64,000 nucleotides of DNA from Nostocoides sp. HKS02 (lineage in GTDB: Bacteria; Actinomycetota; Actinomycetes; Actinomycetales; Dermatophilaceae): assembly GCF_009707485.1 (NCBI RefSeq), contig NZ_CP046121.1:248001-312000 (forward strand), read 5' to 3'. Of this stretch, positions 51,958 through 60,781 are shown one piece after another (within the stretch, counting starts at the first letter, position 1; the number at the start of each line of letters is the position of its first letter). A model generated the notes under the pieces. That model was not told the origin of the DNA, did no database searches, and was given only the letters and a program-made list of their open reading frames with translations. A program made the position numbers and the translations under genes.

Positions 51958-53685
51958 ATGACCCAGACCCCCCAGCCCGAGATGACCGGCGCGGCCCGTT
52001 GGCAGGCCCGCTACGACGCCGCCCAGGCCAAGGGGCAGGTCCGTGACGCCGACTTCACCACGCTCTCGCAGATGGAGGTCGAACCGGTCTACGGCCCGGC
52101 CGACGGCTCCGAGGTGCCTGACCGGATCGGCTGGCCGGGGGAGTACCCCTTCACCCGCGGCCTCTACCCGACGGGCTACCGGGGTCGCACCTGGACGATC
52201 CGCCAGTTCGCCGGGTTCGGCAACGCCGTCCAGACCAACGAGCGCTACAAGATGATCCTCGAGCGCGGCGGCGGCGGGCTGTCGGTGGCGTTCGACATGC
52301 CGACCCTGATGGGCCGCGACTCCGACGACCCGATGAGCCTGGGCGAGGTCGGGCACTGCGGGGTGGCGATCGACTCGGCCGCCGACATGGAGGTGCTGTT
52401 CCGCGACCTCCCGCTCGAGGACATCACCACCTCGATGACGATCAGCGGTCCGGCAGTGCCCGTCTTCTGCATGTACCTCGTCGCCGCGGAGCGGCAGGGC
52501 GTCGACCTCGGAGTGCTCAACGGGACGCTCCAGACCGACATCTTCAAGGAGTACATCGCCCAGAAGGAGTGGCTGTTCGAACCCGAGCCGCACCTGCGCC
52601 TGATCGGCGACCTGATGGAGTACTGCAACGAGAACATCCCGGCGTACAAGCCGCTGTCGGTCTCCGGCTACCACATCCGCGAGGCCGGCTCCACGGCTGC
52701 GCAGGAGCTCGCGTTCACCCTCGCCGACGGCTTCGGCTACGTCGAGCTGGGCCTGTCCCGGGGCCTGGACATCGAGACCTTCGCCCCCGGCCTGTCGTTC
52801 TTCTTCGACAGCCACCTCGACTTCTTCGAGGAGATCGCCAAGTTCCGTGCCGCTCGTCGCATCTGGGCGCGGTGGCTGCGCGACGTCTACGGCGCCAAGA
52901 CCGACAAGGCCCAGTGGTTGCGCTTCCACACCCAGACCGCCGGGGTCAGCCTTACCGCCCAACAGCCCTACAACAACGTCGTCCGCACCGCCGTCGAAGC
53001 GCTCGCCGCGGTCCTCGGTGGCACCAACTCGCTGCACACCAACGCCCTCGACGAGACCCTGGCCCTGCCCAGCGAGCAGGCCGCCGAGATCGCGCTGCGC
53101 ACCCAGCAGGTCATCATGGAGGAGACCGGAGTCGTCAACGTCGCCGACCCGCTCGGCGGCAGCTGGTACGTCGAGGCCCTCACCGACAAGCTCGAGGCCG
53201 AGGCCGAGAAGATCTTCGCGACCATCAAGGCCCAGGGCGAGCTCGGCAAGCCGCGCAACGCCCAGGGCGAGGTGGACCACCCCGTCGGGCCGATGACCTC
53301 GGGCATCCTGCGCGGCATCGAGGACGGCTGGTTCATGTCCGAGATCGCCGAGGCCGCGTTCCAGTACCAGGTGGCGTTGGAGAAGGGCGACAAGAAGGTC
53401 GTCGGCGTCAACTGCCACACCGCGTCAGTCACCCACGAGCTCGAGATCCTTCGGGTCAGCCACGAGGTCGAGCGCGAGCAGGTCGCCGCCCTCAAGGCCC
53501 GCAAGAGTGCCCGCGACGAGGACGCCGTCCGAGCCGCGGTGCAGCACATGGTCGAGGTCGCGCGCACGGACGCCAACATGCTGCCAGCGATGCTGGACGC
53601 CGTCCGCGCCGAGGCGACCCTGGGCGAGATCTGCGACGCCCTGCGCGACGAGTGGGGCGTCTACCGCGAGCCGGCCCGCTTCTAG
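51958..53685 (+). CDS. icmA: Acyl-CoA mutase large subunit, isobutyryl-CoA-mutase-like
   Basis: A 575-residue B12-mutase catalytic subunit from ATG 51958, with no C-terminal cobalamin domain, so it needs a separate small subunit that is not in this window. Specificity residues: Phe84 in 'TIRQFAGFG' and Gln202 in 'FKEYIAQKEW'. These correspond to Phe80 and Gln198 of isobutyryl-CoA mutase; methylmalonyl-CoA mutase has Tyr and Arg. 'GGGGLSVAFDMPTLMGRDSD' and 'SVSGYHIREAGSTAAQE' are family motifs. It interconverts isobutyryl-CoA and n-butyryl-CoA. MeaB (45.6 kb) is a likely chaperone. Confidence 0.88.
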   Translation: MTQTPQPEMTGAARWQARYDAAQAKGQVRDADFTTLSQMEVEPVYGPADGSEVPDRIGWPGEYPFTRGLYPTGYRGRTWTIRQFAGFGNAVQTNERYKMILERGGGGLSVAFDMPTLMGRDSDDPMSLGEVGHCGVAIDSAADMEVLFRDLPLEDITTSMTISGPAVPVFCMYLVAAERQGVDLGVLNGTLQTDIFKEYIAQKEWLFEPEPHLRLIGDLMEYCNENIPAYKPLSVSGYHIREAGSTAAQELAFTLADGFGYVELGLSRGLDIETFAPGLSFFFDSHLDFFEEIAKFRAARRIWARWLRDVYGAKTDKAQWLRFHTQTAGVSLTAQQPYNNVVRTAVEALAAVLGGTNSLHTNALDETLALPSEQAAEIALRTQQVIMEETGVVNVADPLGGSWYVEALTDKLEAEAEKIFATIKAQGELGKPRNAQGEVDHPVGPMTSGILRGIEDGWFMSEIAEAAFQYQVALEKGDKKVVGVNCHTASVTHELEILRVSHEVEREQVAALKARKSARDEDAVRAAVQHMVEVARTDANMLPAMLDAVRAEATLGEICDALRDEWGVYREPARF

Positions 53686-53733
53686 GTATCCCGCCGTTCC
53701 CGGTATGCCGCGTCCGCGCCGGGCGCGGCGGCC

Positions 53734-54363
53734 TCACCCCTCGCGCTGGGCGCGGCGCAGCCGGGCGTAGGCCACGTCGGCGAGCAGTCCGATCAGGCCG
53801 TCGATGAAGGCCTCGTCGGGCTCGCCCGTCGCCAGCGCCCGGTGCATCACCGATCCGACGACGACATCGGCGAGCAGGTCGACATCGACCATCTCGGGCA
53901 TGATCTCGCCGCGCGCGATGGCGCGTTCGACGGACGTGGCGACCAGCGCGTGCAGCCGCGTGGACAGTGACTCGCGGACCTGCCGGCCGACGCCCGCGGG
54001 GTCGCGGGCGGACTCCGCCAGCAGCGCGGCATACGCGGCGCCGGTGGACGGGTCGCGCAGCACCCGCGCCGCCTCGGTGATCCCCGCGCGCATGTCGGCG
54101 GCCAGCGACCCCTGGTCCTCGACGTCGACCTGGTCGAAGGTCACCGCCACCGCATGGATCGCGAGCTCGACCTTGGAGGGCCACCGGCGGTACAGCGTGC
54201 TCTTCGCCACCCCGGCCTTGTGGGCCACGGTCTCCATCGACATCCGCGCCACGCCCTTGTCGGCGAGCACCTGGCGGGCCGCCTGCGTGATCGCCTGCTC
54301 GGTCGCCTCCTCACGGGGGCGGCCCGGCCGACGGCTTCGTGCGGACTTGGGTCGTAGGGTCAT
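53734..54363 (-). CDS. TetR-family transcriptional regulator
   Basis: A 209-residue regulator from ATG 54363 (GTG 54366 adjacent). The N-terminal helix-turn-helix is 'ARMSMETVAHKAGVAKSTLYRRWPSK' (about residues 41-66; core 'GVAKSTLYRRW'). The C-terminal domain is helical and resembles TetR_C proteins with 'ALLAESARDPAGVGRQ'. Convergent with the mutase gene and divergent from the membrane protein/lipoprotein pair, which it may regulate. Ligand unknown. Confidence 0.88.
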   Translation of the reverse strand: MTLRPKSARSRRPGRPREEATEQAITQAARQVLADKGVARMSMETVAHKAGVAKSTLYRRWPSKVELAIHAVAVTFDQVDVEDQGSLAADMRAGITEAARVLRDPSTGAAYAALLAESARDPAGVGRQVRESLSTRLHALVATSVERAIARGEIMPEMVDVDLLADVVVGSVMHRALATGEPDEAFIDGLIGLLADVAYARLRRAQREG

Positions 54364-54497
54364 CACCGGCGATCATGCCATTGACCACGTCGGGCGTGTT
54401 CCAGATTTGTCCTCGCGGGTGCCTCTGGGTCATGGTGGATGGATGCCGGCTGCGGAGAACCCTCCCGCGCCGGCCCGCTCACGTAAGGAATCGTCCT

Positions 54498-55142
54498 GTG
54501 TCCAGCTTGGCCAAACGCGCCCTCCTCACGGTGCTGACCGTGCTCGGGATCGTGCTGCTGGCTGTAGGGGCCTGGTTCATGGTCAACCTCGGCACCTCCG
54601 GCAGCGCCACCCTGAGCGCGACCCCCGCGTCGGGCAGCGTCGTCGTCCTGACCCCCTCGGTGCTCAACCGGGTGGACGGTCCAGTCACGGTGACCGCCAC
54701 GGCGAAGAACGGCGGCCCGGTCTTCCTGGGGCTGGCCAGCCCGGGCGACGCTGAGGCCATCGTCGGTGGCGCCGACCGCACCACGGTCAACGGCGCCCAC
54801 GTCCGAGACTGGTCCCTGGTCAGCTCGCGCGCGGGTGCCGGACCGGCGCCCGCCCTTGCCCAGGCCGACATCTGGCACCACGTGCAGCAGGGCCGCGGCA
54901 CGGTGCGCCTCCAGGTCGACCAGGCGGACGCCCCCGAGTCGCTGGTCGTCGCCACCGCGCAGGGCACGCCCGCAGACCTGTCGTCGCTCACCCTCACCGT
55001 GCAGCGCCCGACGTGGTTCGTCCAGTCGCTGCTCGCCGCGCTGCTCGGTCTGCTGGCCGCCGCGGCCGGCGGGGTCGGCCTGTGGCGGATGCGCGGGCCC
55101 TCGCCATCGGACCGCGAGGCTGACGAGGAGGTGACCTCATGA
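54498..55142 (+). CDS. Membrane-anchored protein with extracellular beta domain
   Basis: A 214-residue protein from GTG 54498 after AAGGAA. An N-terminal helix ('ALLTVLTVLGIVLLAVGAWF', about 8-27) is followed by about 150 extracellular residues with beta character ('VFLGLASPGDAEAIV'). A C-terminal helix ('LLAALLGLLAAAAGGVGLW') and a short cytosolic acidic tail complete the protein. No family recognised beyond actinobacterial hypothetical proteins. It overlaps the next lipoprotein gene (ATGA), so the two likely act together at the cell surface. Confidence 0.75.
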   Translation: MSSLAKRALLTVLTVLGIVLLAVGAWFMVNLGTSGSATLSATPASGSVVVLTPSVLNRVDGPVTVTATAKNGGPVFLGLASPGDAEAIVGGADRTTVNGAHVRDWSLVSSRAGAGPAPALAQADIWHHVQQGRGTVRLQVDQADAPESLVVATAQGTPADLSSLTLTVQRPTWFVQSLLAALLGLLAAAAGGVGLWRMRGPSPSDREADEEVTS

Positions 55143-56137
55143 GGGTTCGTTCCCACCTGCGGGCCGTGGTGCCCCTCGGCGTCGCCGTGTCCATCTCCCT
55201 GTCCGGGGTGACCGCCTGCGCCACGGTCGCCGGAGTCCATGCCGTTCCGGCGGCCGCCGCGACCAGCGCCCCGCTCAGCCCCGAGCGGGCCGAGCAGATC
55301 GCGGCCCGCGTCATGACCGCGGCGGCCACGGCCCGCACGGCCAAGCCCGCTCAGGCCAAGGCGCTGCGCGCCGCGGCGATGACCGGCTCGGCGCTCGCCG
55401 TCGCCACTGCGGCAGACCAGCTCGGCACGACCACCGCCGCGGCACCCCAACCCGTCACCCGGACCCCGCAGCCCCGGGTGCTCGCGATCTCGCGCGGCAC
55501 CGGGTGGCCACGCGTGATCGTCGTGCAGACCACCGACGACACGGGAGCCTCGGTACTCAACCTGCTGACCTCGCCGGACGCCAAGACGCCGTTCAAGCTG
55601 TCGGCGAGCGCAACCATGCACGCCGGTGCCACCGTGCCCGCACTGGACCCGCTCAGCGTCGGATCACCGCTGGTGGGCCCGGGCTCCGGGCTCGCCGTCG
55701 ATCCCCAGGACCTGGTCAGCGAGTATGCCGCGAGCCTCGCGTTCCCCAAGAAGACCCCGGCCGCGCAGATCGACACCACCGACCCCTTCTCCACCGGGGT
55801 TCGCGCGAACGCCGCGGCCCAGCTCAAGGCGTTCGGTGGACTGGCATCCCTGACCCAGACCCACCACCCGCAACCGGACCGGACCGTGGCGATCGGACTG
55901 CGAGGCGGCGGGGCCTTGGTCTTTGCGCTCCTCGAGCGCACCGACGCGATCACCCTCAAGCCTGGTGGCAAGTCGCTCACCCCGAGCCCGGCTTTCCAGA
56001 AGCTGGTGCACAAGAAGACGCTCAGCTCCAGCGCCGAGCTCAAGTCCTACGAGACGGTGGTGTTCACCATCCCTGCTCAGGGCCAGGCCACCGTGGTCGC
56101 CGTCGACGAGACCCTCTTCTCCGCCAAGGGCGCCTGA
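55139..56137 (+). CDS. Putative lipoprotein
   Basis: A 332-residue protein from ATG 55139, overlapping the upstream stop. The signal sequence 'AVVPLGVAVSISLSGVTAC' ends with a lipobox-like VTAC near residue 27. Mature residues 30-100 are Ala/Thr-rich, and the core reads 'VIVVQTTDDTGASVLNLLTSPDAKTPFKL' (beta-rich; key part 'VIVVQTTDD'). No known domain recognised. Probably partner of the membrane protein encoded just before it. Confidence 0.75.
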   Translation: MRVRSHLRAVVPLGVAVSISLSGVTACATVAGVHAVPAAAATSAPLSPERAEQIAARVMTAAATARTAKPAQAKALRAAAMTGSALAVATAADQLGTTTAAAPQPVTRTPQPRVLAISRGTGWPRVIVVQTTDDTGASVLNLLTSPDAKTPFKLSASATMHAGATVPALDPLSVGSPLVGPGSGLAVDPQDLVSEYAASLAFPKKTPAAQIDTTDPFSTGVRANAAAQLKAFGGLASLTQTHHPQPDRTVAIGLRGGGALVFALLERTDAITLKPGGKSLTPSPAFQKLVHKKTLSSSAELKSYETVVFTIPAQGQATVVAVDETLFSAKGA

Positions 56138-56170
56138 GCGCCGCCGAGGACCGTGAGGGAGAATTCCCCC

Positions 56171-57154
56171 ATGACTGATCAGCCGACCACGCCCGGCCTG
56201 CGTGGCGCCGTCGACCTCACCGGACTCGGCGCGCCCACCGGCCCGAGTTCCCGTCCGTCCTCCGGCGCGCCACGCGCCGGCGGAGCCGCACCACGGACGG
56301 ATGCGCCAGCCGGCGTCCCCGGCCGGTCTGGGCTCGTGGTCGAGGGCAGCGACGCGAACTTCTCCGAGATCGTCAACGCCTCCGTCACGGTGCCCGCCGT
56401 TCTCGTGCTCTGGGCCGCCCAGTTCCCCGAGTCCCGCGACTTCCTCGACACGGTCGTCGCCGTGGCTGCTGGCCTCGGTGGCCGGGTCCAGGTCGTCAGC
56501 GTCGACGTCGAGGCCAACCCCGGGCTCCTGCGCGCCTTCCAGGTGCAGACGGTCCCCGTGACCATGGGACTGGTGCAGCAGCAGCCCGTGCCCCTGTTCG
56601 CCGGCCCCCAGCCCGCCGACCAGGTGCGAGCCGTGCTCGACGAGCTGCTCACACTCGCGGTCCAGCATGGCGTCACCGGCCGGGTCGACGTCGAGGACGC
56701 GACCGTGGACGCCGGCGACGACGGTGAGCAGGAGCCTGAGCTGCCGCCGCTGCACCAGCAGGCCTACGACGCCATCGAGCGCGGCGACCTCGAGGCCGCC
56801 GCCGCGGCATACGAGCAGGCCTTGAAGCAGAACCCCGCCGACAGCGACGCCGAGCTGGGTCTCGCCCAGGTCGGCCTCATGCAGCGCACCCACGGCGCCG
56901 ACCTGCAGACCGCCCGCGCGGCTGCCGCCGACCACCCCACCGACGTGGCCGCCCAGACCCTGGTCGCCGACCTCGACGTACTCGGCGGACACGTCGAGGA
57001 CGCCTTCCTGCGCCTCATCGACCTGGTCAAGGCGACCACGGGGGACGAGCGCGAGCAGGCGCGGGGGCACCTGCTGCAGCTGTTCGCGGTGGTGGGGTCG
57101 CACGACGACCGCGTCCGCAAGGCACGCACGGCGCTGATGAGCGCGCTCTTCTGA
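56171..57154 (+). CDS. YbbN/CnoX-like co-chaperone with degenerate thioredoxin domain and TPR
   Basis: A 327-residue protein; ATG 56171 has GAGGGAGAA upstream (ATG 56153 is an in-frame alternative). After a Pro-rich start, residues about 60-165 form a thioredoxin fold, but the active-site CxxC is replaced by 'LWAAQFPESRDF', so it has no dithiol activity. Residues about 195-320 are TPR-like helices ('QQAYDAIERGDLEAAAAAYEQAL'). The family acts as a holdase/co-chaperone that delivers clients to GroEL or DnaK under oxidative stress. Confidence 0.85.
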   Translation: MTDQPTTPGLRGAVDLTGLGAPTGPSSRPSSGAPRAGGAAPRTDAPAGVPGRSGLVVEGSDANFSEIVNASVTVPAVLVLWAAQFPESRDFLDTVVAVAAGLGGRVQVVSVDVEANPGLLRAFQVQTVPVTMGLVQQQPVPLFAGPQPADQVRAVLDELLTLAVQHGVTGRVDVEDATVDAGDDGEQEPELPPLHQQAYDAIERGDLEAAAAAYEQALKQNPADSDAELGLAQVGLMQRTHGADLQTARAAAADHPTDVAAQTLVADLDVLGGHVEDAFLRLIDLVKATTGDEREQARGHLLQLFAVVGSHDDRVRKARTALMSALF

Positions 57155-57199
57155 CAGGTTCGACTTTCGGGGTGCCACCGGAGGCGACAGGATGACCTC

Positions 57200-58510
57200 A
57201 TGGCGTCAACACGGGAACACCTCATCGGTCTGTTGCTGGGAGCCGAGGGAGACTGGCCGGCTGCGTTCGAGACGCTCGCCGGCCGCCTCGGAGTGATCAC
57301 GGCGCCCGACGGCAGCAGCCACCGGGTCTCCACCGAACGGGTCACCATCGAGCCGTTCAACCTGCGCGACAAGCCTCGCCACGACCTGGTGATCGACCGC
57401 CTCGCGCACTGGTACTACCACCCGCGCGAGTGGCTCAAGAAGGTCGCGCTCATGGACGACGTCTACCTGCTCAACAGCCCGTTCACGTTCCAGTCCATGG
57501 AGAAGCACTCCGCCTACTGCGCTTTGCTGCGGATGGGCATGAACGTCCCCGAGACGGTGCTCGTGCCCTACAAGAACCCGCTCGACAACGCGCGCTGGGC
57601 CTTCACCTCGGCGCGGTACAACAAGACCTTCGACCTCGACCGCATCGCCGACGAGCTGGGCTACCCCATGTTCATGAAGCCGTTCGACGGCGGGGCCTGG
57701 CGCGGGGTGTCCCAGATCAAGAACCAGGCCGACCTGCACGCGGCCTACGACGACTCCGGAGAGATGCTCATGCACCTCCAGAAGGCCGTCGACGGCTTCG
57801 AGGTGTTCGCCCGCGCGCTGACCATCGGTCCGGAGACGATGGTGATGAAGTTCCAGCCCGACGAGCCCATGCACCAGCGGTATGCCGTGGAGCACGGCTT
57901 CCTCTCGGACGCCGTGGGCACCGAGGCGATCACCATCGCCCAGACCGTCAACGCGTTCTTCCGCTGGGAGTTCAACTCCTGCGAGATGCTCGTGAAGGAC
58001 GGGGTCGTCTACCCGATCGACTACGCCAACGCCTGCCCCGACGTCGCCGTGACCTCGTTGCACTACTACTTCCCGTGGGCGATGAAGGCCCTGTTGAAGT
58101 GGTCGCTGTACTGCGTGGCCACCGGCCGCGCCCCGCGCACCCAGGTCGACACCGGGCCCTGGTTCGCGGTGGCTGACGATCCGGCGCTGGACTACCACGG
58201 CAAGCTCGCCGCATACCAGAAGCTGGCGGACGACTACTTCGAGACCGACCGCTACCGCGAGTTCTGCGCGACGGCGCTGCCGGACCTCGACGAGATGGTG
58301 TTGGACTGGGTCGACTCGGACGACTTCCGCCGACTGCTCACGGAGACGATCCAGTCGACCTACCCGCGGCAGGAGTGGGACCGGTTCGAGGGGCACTTCG
58401 GCGGGCTGACCCGGCTCTGGGTCACCGACGAGCGCTCACGACTCGGGTCGGGTGCGTCCCATGCCGACGAAGGAGTGGTCGGGGGCCCGGCGCCCGCAGT
58501 CGCGCAGTAG
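57200..58510 (+). CDS. ATP-grasp domain protein
   Basis: A 436-residue protein from ATG 57200. The ATP-grasp core is visible as 'ELGYPMFMKPFDGGAWRGVSQI' (Lys and Gly-rich loop, about 153-174), 'EMLMHLQKAVDGFEVFARALTIG' and the metal-binding 'YPIDYANACPDV'. Relatives in actinobacteria are conserved hypothetical carboxylate-amine ligases, some resembling glutathionylspermidine synthase or CPSase-type folds. Substrate unknown. The C-terminal 25 residues are low complexity. Confidence 0.75.
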   Translation: MASTREHLIGLLLGAEGDWPAAFETLAGRLGVITAPDGSSHRVSTERVTIEPFNLRDKPRHDLVIDRLAHWYYHPREWLKKVALMDDVYLLNSPFTFQSMEKHSAYCALLRMGMNVPETVLVPYKNPLDNARWAFTSARYNKTFDLDRIADELGYPMFMKPFDGGAWRGVSQIKNQADLHAAYDDSGEMLMHLQKAVDGFEVFARALTIGPETMVMKFQPDEPMHQRYAVEHGFLSDAVGTEAITIAQTVNAFFRWEFNSCEMLVKDGVVYPIDYANACPDVAVTSLHYYFPWAMKALLKWSLYCVATGRAPRTQVDTGPWFAVADDPALDYHGKLAAYQKLADDYFETDRYREFCATALPDLDEMVLDWVDSDDFRRLLTETIQSTYPRQEWDRFEGHFGGLTRLWVTDERSRLGSGASHADEGVVGGPAPAVAQ

Positions 58511-58515
58511 CTGGA

Positions 58516-58686
58516 TCAGCAGGCGCGGCACTCGGCGGGCAGCTGGTGACGACGCGCCTCGGGCTGCATGAGCCGGGGCCGGCGCAGCCCACGGACGCGG
58601 TCGAGCGTGGCCAGGTTGGGGCCGCGCTTGCTGGATCGGGGGAAGGTGCTGGGCGTGTCTTCGTGGTGGTGGTTCGGCGCGCTCAT
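58516..58686 (-). CDS. Small basic hypothetical protein
   Basis: A 56-residue frame from ATG 58686 with a natural composition: 'MSAPNHHHEDTPSTFPRSSK', then a basic stretch 'LDRVRGLRRPRLMQPEARRHQ' and a terminal CRAC. It lies divergent from the TfoX-like gene, with a 42-bp inverted repeat between them, and converges on the ATP-grasp gene. No clear ribosome-binding site. Unknown function; could be leaderless. Confidence 0.45.
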   Translation of the reverse strand: MSAPNHHHEDTPSTFPRSSKRGPNLATLDRVRGLRRPRLMQPEARRHQLPAECRAC

Positions 58687-58710
58687 GTGGTGGACAACGC
58701 CATCCAAGCG

Positions 58711-58752
58711 GGAGATGTTCCGCACCGACCGAGGTCGGTCCCGAACATCTCC
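58711..58752. promoter_or_regulatory. 42-bp inverted repeat between divergent small genes
   Basis: Perfect 10-bp outer arms ggagatgttc (58711-58720) and gaacatctcc (58743-58752), with additional inner pairing (accgacc with ggtcggt). It is centred between the starts at 58686 (minus) and 58769 (plus). It could be a shared operator or a hairpin in the TfoX-like leader. Confidence 0.6.
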
Positions 58753-58768
58753 GGCTACCCTCACCTTC

Positions 58769-59107
58769 ATGGCTGCCCCCGAGATGACCAAGCCGACCGA
58801 CGACGGACGCGCGAAGTTCGACGTGCTCGTCGAGGAGCTCAGCGCCGAGCTCGACGTGCAGCGCGCGTCGATGTTCGGGATGCCTTCGATCAAGCGCCGC
58901 GGCGGCAAGGCGTTCGCCGGGCTCTACGGCGACGACATGGTGTTCAAGCTGGACGGCCCCGCGCACGCCGAGGCGCTCAGCCTCGAGGGGGCCCACCTGT
59001 TCGAGCCGATGGCCGGCCGTCCGATGAAGGCTTGGGTGCAGGTGCCACCCGCGCACGAGCAGCGCTGGCTGGAGCTCGCCAAGGCGGCTGAGCAGGCTCT
59101 GGGCTAG
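58769..59107 (+). CDS. TfoX/Sxy N-terminal domain-like protein
   Basis: A 112-residue protein from ATG 58769. It has the TfoX-N pattern: 'ASMFGMPSIKRRGGKAFAGLYGDDMVFKL' (about 31-59; key 'FGMPSIKR.GKAFAGLY') and 'HAEALSLEGAHLFEPM', then 'MKAWVQVP'. In Proteobacteria Sxy/TfoX is a competence coactivator, but short actinobacterial relatives have no established function. The stop codon lies in the first of three 17-bp repeats. Confidence 0.8.
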   Translation: MAAPEMTKPTDDGRAKFDVLVEELSAELDVQRASMFGMPSIKRRGGKAFAGLYGDDMVFKLDGPAHAEALSLEGAHLFEPMAGRPMKAWVQVPPAHEQRWLELAKAAEQALG

Positions 59108-59154
59108 GACCCCAGCGCCGCTAGGACCCCAGCGCCGCTAGGACCCCAGCGCCG
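59104..59154. repeat. 17-bp tandem triplication across two convergent stops
   Basis: The unit ctaggaccccagcgccg occurs three times exactly (59104-59120, 59121-59137, 59138-59154). The TfoX-like stop is in copy 1 and the pgm stop in copy 3. Each copy would encode the same pgm end (AALGS, stop), so duplication moved neither reading frame. Confidence 0.95.
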
Positions 59155-60781
59155 CGCCCACGACCTCCCTGGCCTCCGCCTGCACCTGCGCGAGGTGCTC
59201 GGCGCCACGGAAGGACTCGGCATAGATCTTGTAGACGTCCTCGGTGCCGGACGGCCGCGCGGCGAACCACGCACTCTCGGTGGTGACCTTGAGGCCGCCG
59301 ATGGCCGCCCCGTTGCCGGGCGCCTGGGTGAGCTTGGCGGTGATCGGCTCACCGGCGAGGGAGTCGGCCGCCACGTCCTCGGGGGAGAGCGCGGCCAGCT
59401 TGGCCTTCTGGTCGCGATTGGCGGGAGCGTCGATGCGCGCGTATGCCGGGTCGCCGTGGACGGCGGTGAGCTCGGCGTAGTGCTGGCTCGGTGTCTTGCC
59501 GGTCGCGGCGAGGATCTCGGAGGCGAGCAGGGCGAGGATGATGCCGTCCTTGTCGGTGGTCCACGCGTGGCCGTCGCGACGCAGGAACGACGCACCCGCG
59601 GACTCCTCACCACCGAAGCCGAAGCTGCCGTCGATCAGGCCCGGGACGAACCACTTGAACCCGACGGGCACCTCGACCAGCCGCCCGCCGACCTCGGCCG
59701 CGACCCGGTCGATCATCGACGACGACACCAGGGTCTTGCCGATAGCCGCGCCCTGCGGCCAGTCGGGGCGGGCGCCGCCGAAGAGGTACCGGATCGCCAC
59801 GGCGAGGAAGTGGTTGGGGTTCATCAGGCCGGCGTCGGGCGTGACGATCCCGTGCCGGTCCGAGTCGGCGTCGTTGCCGGTGGCGATGTCGTAGTCGTCC
59901 TTGCGCGCGATGAGCGAGGCCATCGCCGCGGGTGACGAGCAGTCCATCCGGATCTTGCCGTCCCAGTCGAGGGTCATGAACCGCCAGGTGGGGTCGACGA
60001 GCGGGTTGACCACGGTCAGGTCGAGGCCGTGCCGGTCGGCGATCTCGCCCCAGTAGGCCACGCTGGCCCCACCCAACGGGTCGGCGCCGATGCGGACACC
60101 GGCGTCCTTGATGCGCTGGAGGTCGAGCACGTGCGGGAGGTCGTCGACGTACGTGCCCAGGAAGTCGTAGGGCTCGGCGTGGGCGCGGGCGCGGCTGAAG
60201 GGCACCCGCCGTACGTCGCCGAGCCCGGCGGCGATGAGCTCGTTGGCGCGGGCGGCGATGACCTTGGTCGCGTCGCTGTCGGCCGGCCCGCCGTGGGGCG
60301 GGTTGTACTTGAACCCGCCATCGGCGGGCGGGTTGTGTGACGGGGTGACGACGATGCCATCGGCCAGGCCAGGGCCGGTCGTGCGGCCCTGGTTGGCTCG
60401 GATGATGGCGTGCGACACCGCCGGGGTGGGGGTGTAGCCGTCGCGGTCGTCGACGAGCACGGTCACGTCGTTGGCCGCGAGCACCTCCAGGGCCGAGGCC
60501 CACGCGGGCTCGCTCAGCCCGTGGGTGTCCCGTCCGATGAACAGCGGCCCGTCGAAGCCCTGGGAGGCGCGGTAGTCGCAGATCGCCTGGGTGGTGGCCA
60601 GGATGTGCGCCTCGTTGAAGGCGGTGCGCAGGCTCGAGCCGCGGTGACCCGAGGTACCGAACGCCACCTGCTGGTCGAGGTCGTGCGGGTCGGGCTGCAG
60701 GGTGTAGTACGCCGTCACCAGGTGCGCGACGTCGACCAGGTCGGACGGCTGGGCCGGCTGCCCGGCGCGTGGGTCGCTCAC
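59138..60781 (-). CDS. pgm: Phosphoglucomutase (alpha-D-glucose phosphate-specific)
   Basis: A 547-residue mutase from GTG 60781, overlapping the glgB stop (GTGA). The frame stays open upstream into the antisense of glgB, which is shadow. Motifs: '[20 protein letters not shown]', the phospho-serine loop '[16 protein letters not shown]', metal loop '[11 protein letters not shown]', sugar loop 'GFGGEESAG' and phosphate site '[12 protein letters not shown]'. It interconverts glucose-1-phosphate and glucose-6-phosphate, linking glycolysis to glycogen synthesis by the adjacent GlgB. Confidence 0.95.
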   Translation of the reverse strand: MSDPRAGQPAQPSDLVDVAHLVTAYYTLQPDPHDLDQQVAFGTSGHRGSSLRTAFNEAHILATTQAICDYRASQGFDGPLFIGRDTHGLSEPAWASALEVLAANDVTVLVDDRDGYTPTPAVSHAIIRANQGRTTGPGLADGIVVTPSHNPPADGGFKYNPPHGGPADSDATKVIAARANELIAAGLGDVRRVPFSRARAHAEPYDFLGTYVDDLPHVLDLQRIKDAGVRIGADPLGGASVAYWGEIADRHGLDLTVVNPLVDPTWRFMTLDWDGKIRMDCSSPAAMASLIARKDDYDIATGNDADSDRHGIVTPDAGLMNPNHFLAVAIRYLFGGARPDWPQGAAIGKTLVSSSMIDRVAAEVGGRLVEVPVGFKWFVPGLIDGSFGFGGEESAGASFLRRDGHAWTTDKDGIILALLASEILAATGKTPSQHYAELTAVHGDPAYARIDAPANRDQKAKLAALSPEDVAADSLAGEPITAKLTQAPGNGAAIGGLKVTTESAWFAARPSGTEDVYKIYAESFRGAEHLAQVQAEAREVVGAALGS

